Source of the DNA: Lelliottia wanjuensis
GTDB taxonomy: Bacteria > Pseudomonadota > Gammaproteobacteria > Enterobacterales > Enterobacteriaceae
NCBI RefSeq assembly: GCF_030238365.1
Contig: NZ_JASSOT010000068.1
Span: forward strand, 62,001-126,000
Direction of reading: 5' to 3'
DNA: 64,000 bases
The number at the start of each line of letters is the position of its first letter. Position 1 is the stretch's first letter. The position numbers and the translations under genes are program-made. Below are positions 59,495 to 64,000 of this stretch, one piece after another. The notes under the pieces are model-generated. The model had not been told where the DNA came from. It saw only the letters and a program-made list of their open reading frames with translations, and searched no databases.

Positions 59495-59526
59495 AAAAAA
59501 ACCGGCGATTATCGCCGGTTTTTTTA
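59495..59526. terminator. Bidirectional intrinsic terminator, dppF / coaA
   Basis: AAAACCGGCGAT-TATCGCCGGTTTT with A-run and T-run on the two sides. It lies exactly at the junction of the dpp and coaA-tufB blocks. Confidence 0.95.
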
Positions 59527-59540
59527 TGTCTGCTGACTCG

Positions 59541-60491
59541 CTATTTGCGCAGGCGAATCTGGTCGACGGCGTGATTTTCACTTTTGGTGAGGATCAGGCT
59601 CGCACGTTCGCGCGTCGGCAGGATGTTCTCTTTCAGGTTCACGTAGTTGATCTCATTCCATAGCGACGTCGCCACGTTAACCGCTTCCTCTTCTGAAAGC
59701 TGGGCGTAGTTATGGAAGTAAGAGTCCGGGTCGGTAAAGGCCCCTTCGCGGAACTTCAGGAAGCGATTGATATACCAGTTTTGCAGCAGGTCTTCCGGCG
59801 CATCGACGTATATAGAGAAGTCGACGAAGTCAGAGACAAACACATGATGCGGGTCATGCGGATAATCCATGCCGCTTTGCAGCACGTTTAACCCTTCGAG
59901 GATCAGGATATCCGGCTGGGCCACCGTTTTGTCACCATCCGGGATGCGATCGTAGATCAGATGGGAATAAACCGGAGCTGTGACGTTCGGCGCGCCGGAT
60001 TTCAGATCCGACACGAATTTCACCAGACGGTGCATATCATAAGAAAGCGGGAAGCCTTTCTTCTTCATCAGGCCGCGCTCTTTTAACACCTCATTCGGAT
60101 GCAGGAAGCCGTCTGTCGTAATCAACTCAACGCTACGATGCTCCGGCCAGCGGCTCAGCAGCGCCTGCAGAACACGCGCGGTGGTGCTTTTCCCGACCGC
60201 CACGCTGCCCGCGATGCTGATGATATAAGGAATACGTTGGCCGTTGGTGCCAAGGAACTGCTCCAGCACCGCCTGACGACGAAGATTGGAGCTGATATAG
60301 AAGTTAAGCAAGCGGGAGAGCGGCAGATAGATCTCGGCAACCTCTTCCAGCGACAGGTCTTCGTTGATCCCTTTTAACCGCGCGATTTCCCCTTCCGTTA
60401 AGGTCATGGGGACGGAGTCACGTAAAGCGGCCCACTGGCTGCGGTTAAAGTGTAGATAGGGTGTCATTAACGATTGCTCTTTTTTGCTCAT
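59541..60491 (-). CDS. coaA: Pantothenate kinase CoaA
   Basis: A 316-residue type I pantothenate kinase, the first step of coenzyme A synthesis, feedback-inhibited by CoA. The P-loop is GSVAVGKST (95-103, with Lys101), and the TTDGFLHPN and YSHLIYD regions bind pantothenate and CoA. I chose the ATG giving the E. coli length ([12 protein letters not shown]); the frame extends 21 codons upstream without support. In E. coli its convergent neighbour is birA; here it is dppF. Confidence 0.96.
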   Translation of the reverse strand: MSKKEQSLMTPYLHFNRSQWAALRDSVPMTLTEGEIARLKGINEDLSLEEVAEIYLPLSRLLNFYISSNLRRQAVLEQFLGTNGQRIPYIISIAGSVAVGKSTTARVLQALLSRWPEHRSVELITTDGFLHPNEVLKERGLMKKKGFPLSYDMHRLVKFVSDLKSGAPNVTAPVYSHLIYDRIPDGDKTVAQPDILILEGLNVLQSGMDYPHDPHHVFVSDFVDFSIYVDAPEDLLQNWYINRFLKFREGAFTDPDSYFHNYAQLSEEEAVNVATSLWNEINYVNLKENILPTRERASLILTKSENHAVDQIRLRK

Positions 60492-60825
60492 AAGCGTGTT
60501 CTGTGAACCCTTTATCTGCGCAGCAACGCCTTCTTGTCGGCAGCGGTTCATCACTTAGTAGTTAAATTTGGACAATGGGCAGGAGGTTAACACCAGATGG
60601 CGGGAATAATAAGAAAAAATATAGACAAGTGATGCATTACGCGCAGGGCATCACGCTACGCTATAGGTGGGTTATTTGCGGGGCTTATGCTGAATATTTA
60701 AACGCCAATGGGCGAAATATCAGCGTTTTTCCCTTCTGGCGCACAAAATCTGAGCGAAAGAACATTTTATGCAATTTTTTAGTTGCATGACTGCGCATGC
60801 CCCCATAGAATGCGCGCTACTTGAT
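60492..60825. other. coaA-thrU intergenic region
   Basis: 334 bp between divergent coaA and the tRNA-tufB operon. It contains the stringent-type promoter at 60783-60811, preceded by an AT-rich stretch (60740-60782) where Fis-binding upstream activating sites are known in E. coli. I found no credible gene here. Confidence 0.6.
60783..60817 (+). promoter_or_regulatory. Promoter of the thrU-tyrU-glyT-thrT-tufB operon
   Basis: TTGCAT (60783-60788), 17-bp spacer, TAGAAT (60806-60811), then the GC-rich discriminator GCGCGC (60812-60817) typical of promoters under stringent (ppGpp/DksA) control. The first tRNA begins 8 bp after the discriminator. Confidence 0.9.
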
Positions 60826-60901
<76 letters not shown>

Positions 60902-60909
60902 TCAAGTCC

Positions 60910-60994
<85 letters not shown>

Positions 60995-61110
60995 CTTTCT
61001 GGCAGCGTTATCGCCGCCTGAGCTGGCTAAAACATCAATCAGCTCAAAACATAAAAAGAGAGAAATCTCTTTTTTGTTACAGAAAGAACTGGGTAGCCGA
61101 GTTTCAGGAT

Positions 61111-61185
<75 letters not shown>

Positions 61186-61191
61186 AGACGT

Positions 61192-61267
61192 GCTGATATG
61201 GCTCAGTTGGTAGAGCGCACCCTTGGTAAGGGTGAGGTCCCCAGTTCGACTCTGGGTATCAGCACCA
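61192..61267 (+). tRNA. thrT: tRNA-Thr, anticodon GGU
   Basis: 76 nt with CCA; anticodon loop CTTGGTAA region gives GGT. 6 bp after glyT and 118 bp before tufB. Confidence 0.97.
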
Positions 61268-61349
61268 CTTCACTTCTCCTCCCTGTTTCTCTCTGTTTAC
61301 CTTTAAAAGCATTCAACAGTTCAGGCATATTGCCTGGTTGATGTGGTGA

Positions 61350-62570
<1,221 letters not shown>

Positions 62571-62599
62571 TCGCTGATAACATTTGACGCAATGCGCAA

Positions 62600-62628
62600 T
62601 AAAAGGGCATCATTTGATGCCCTTTTTG
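62600..62628 (+). terminator. Intrinsic terminator after tufB
   Basis: AAAGGGCATCA (62602-62612) pairs with TGATGCCCTTT followed by TT. It separates tufB from secE-nusG. Confidence 0.9.
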
Positions 62629-62798
62629 CACGCTTTCGAACCAGAACCTGGCTCATCAGTGATTTTATTTGTCATAATCATTGCTGAGACAGGCTCTGTA
62701 GAGGGCGTTTAGTCCGAGAAGCGTTTGTTTTTTCGGGTTGGATCGCCTCGCTAATGCGGGGTGAAATTGTTTGTAGAATACTTCTGACAGGTTGGTTT

Positions 62799-63182
62799 AT
62801 GAGTGCGAATACCGAAGCTCAAGGGAGCGGTCGCGGCCTGGAAGCGATGAAGTGGGTAGTTGTTGCCGTGCTGCTGATTGTGGCTATTGTAGGTAACTAC
62901 CTTTATCGTGACATGATGCTGCCGTTGCGTGCGCTGGCCGTAGTAATTCTTATTGCTGCAGCGGGTGGTGTCGCGCTGTTGACGACAAAAGGTAAAGCAA
63001 CCGTTGCTTTTGCCCGCGAAGCGCGAACCGAAGTTCGCAAGGTCATTTGGCCGACTCGCCAGGAAACATTGCACACCACGCTGATTGTGGCAGCGGTGAC
63101 AGCTGTCATGTCACTGATCCTGTGGGGACTGGATGGTATTCTGGTTCGCCTGGTTTCCTTTATCACTGGCCTGAGGTTCTAA
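62799..63182 (+). CDS. secE: Preprotein translocase subunit SecE
   Basis: A 127-residue subunit of the SecYEG channel, with three transmembrane helices (about residues 18-36, 43-62 and 93-111) and the conserved cytoplasmic segment [13 protein letters not shown]. The ATG at 62799 gives the E. coli length; the upstream extension is leader. Followed one base later by nusG. Confidence 0.97.
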   Translation: MSANTEAQGSGRGLEAMKWVVVAVLLIVAIVGNYLYRDMMLPLRALAVVILIAAAGGVALLTTKGKATVAFAREARTEVRKVIWPTRQETLHTTLIVAAVTAVMSLILWGLDGILVRLVSFITGLRF

Positions 63183-63183
63183 G

Positions 63184-63729
63184 ATGTCTGAAGCCCCTAA
63201 AAAGCGCTGGTACGTCGTTCAGGCGTTCTCCGGTTTTGAAGGCCGCGTAGCCACTTCGCTGCGTGAGCATATCAAATTACACAATATGGAAGAGTTGTTT
63301 GGTGACGTCATGGTTCCGACCGAAGAAGTGGTCGAAATTCGTGGCGGCCAGCGTCGCAAAAGTGAGCGCAAATTCTTCCCGGGTTACGTGCTGGTTCAGA
63401 TGGTGATGAACGATGCAAGCTGGCACCTGGTGCGCAGCGTCCCGCGCGTAATGGGCTTTATCGGCGGCACGTCCGATCGTCCGGCACCAATCAGCGACAA
63501 AGAAGTTGATGCGATTATGAACCGCCTGCAGCAGGTGGGTGATAAGCCGCGTCCTAAAACGCTGTTTGAACCGGGTGAAATGGTTCGTGTTAGCGACGGT
63601 CCGTTTGCTGACTTTAACGGTGTGGTGGAAGAAGTGGACTATGAGAAGTCCCGCCTGAAAGTTTCTGTTTCTATCTTCGGTCGTGCGACCCCGGTAGAAC
63701 TGGACTTTGCCCAGGTAGAAAAAGCCTAA
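63184..63729 (+). CDS. nusG: Transcription antitermination factor NusG
   Basis: A 181-residue factor with an N-terminal NGN domain that binds RNA polymerase ([14 protein letters not shown]) and a C-terminal KOW domain (about residues 130-175; [21 protein letters not shown]) that contacts Rho or ribosomal S10. Cotranscribed with secE (1-bp gap). Confidence 0.98.
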   Translation: MSEAPKKRWYVVQAFSGFEGRVATSLREHIKLHNMEELFGDVMVPTEEVVEIRGGQRRKSERKFFPGYVLVQMVMNDASWHLVRSVPRVMGFIGGTSDRPAPISDKEVDAIMNRLQQVGDKPRPKTLFEPGEMVRVSDGPFADFNGVVEEVDYEKSRLKVSVSIFGRATPVELDFAQVEKA

Positions 63730-63760
63730 GCAGCCGATCAAAAAAGCGGCGATTTAATCG

Positions 63761-63789
63761 TTGCACAGGGCGCGAGATTGGAATACAAT
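63761..63789 (+). promoter_or_regulatory. rplK (L11 operon) promoter
   Basis: TTGCAC (63761-63766), 17-bp spacer, TACAAT (63784-63789), followed by the GC-rich TCGCGCC. Start of transcription near 63797. Confidence 0.88.
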
Positions 63790-63796
63790 TTCGCGC

Positions 63797-64000
<204 letters not shown>

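Noticed and set aside
60575..60790. 71-codon frame upstream of thrU
   Set aside because: It covers the AT-rich promoter region, has no ribosome site and resembles no protein.

Overview
The window is chromosomal DNA from a member of the Enterobacteriaceae. Nearly every gene has a close Escherichia coli K-12 counterpart, in an order that follows the E. coli aldB - yia - xyl - glyQS - bisC - dpp region (around 79-81 min on the K-12 map). Differences from E. coli point to an Enterobacter/Lelliottia/Leclercia/Kosakonia/Klebsiella-like relative, but the sequence alone does not fix the genus. The differences are a yiaX1-yiaX2 pair in place of yiaMNO, a complete 2-ketogluconate cluster around ghrB, a GH127 arabinofuranosidase block, an ABC-F gene beside glyS, and dpp joined to coaA-tufB.

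Layout, left to right. 1-2.3 kb: 3' end of aldB, yiaU and yiaT. 2.6-7.6 kb: accessory block with HicAB, GH127 hydrolase, sugar symporter and AraC regulator. 7.6-16.3 kb: yiaKLX1X2PQRS (yiaK, yiaL, DUF4862 gene, MFS gene, lyxK, sgbH, sgbU, sgbE), facing the IclR regulator yiaJ; in Klebsiella this gene set supports aerobic L-ascorbate use. 16.4-21 kb: avtA, malS, bax. 21-29.3 kb: xylose regulon xylR, xylHGF, xylAB. 29.4-32.3 kb: isochorismatase-like hydrolase, GlxA-type regulator, wecH, ysaB. 32.4-39.1 kb: glyQS, ABC-F ATPase, yiaG, yiaF, cspA. 39.2-44.3 kb: ghrB/kguD, kguT, kguK, kguE and a PtxS-like LacI regulator, in the order known from Pseudomonas. 44.5-52.9 kb: yiaD, bisC, yiaC, tag, yhjY, yhjX, eptB. 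52.9-59.5 kb: tRNA-Pro(UGG), a tRNA-tail repeat with cloverleaf-like folding potential, then dppABCDF. 59.5-64 kb: coaA, four tRNA genes, tufB, secE, nusG and the start of rplK, which in E. coli lie near 90 min.

Most of the window is carbon scavenging: pentoses (xyl), ascorbate-type ketosugars (yia/sgb), arabinofuranosides (GH127), ketogluconate (kgu), maltodextrins (malS) and dipeptides (dpp). Each has its own regulator. The last part is translation and transcription machinery. No insertion sequence, prophage, integrase, rRNA or CRISPR array was found.

Points most worth checking: the kgu/ptxS cluster with a perfect 14-bp operator palindrome; the structured tRNA-tail repeat after tRNA-Pro; the UGG anticodon at the locus that holds proK (CGG) in E. 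coli; the dppF-coaA synteny junction; two tiny overlapping leader ORFs before the ABC-F gene; and an inverted repeat covering the ribosome binding site of the isochorismatase-like gene.
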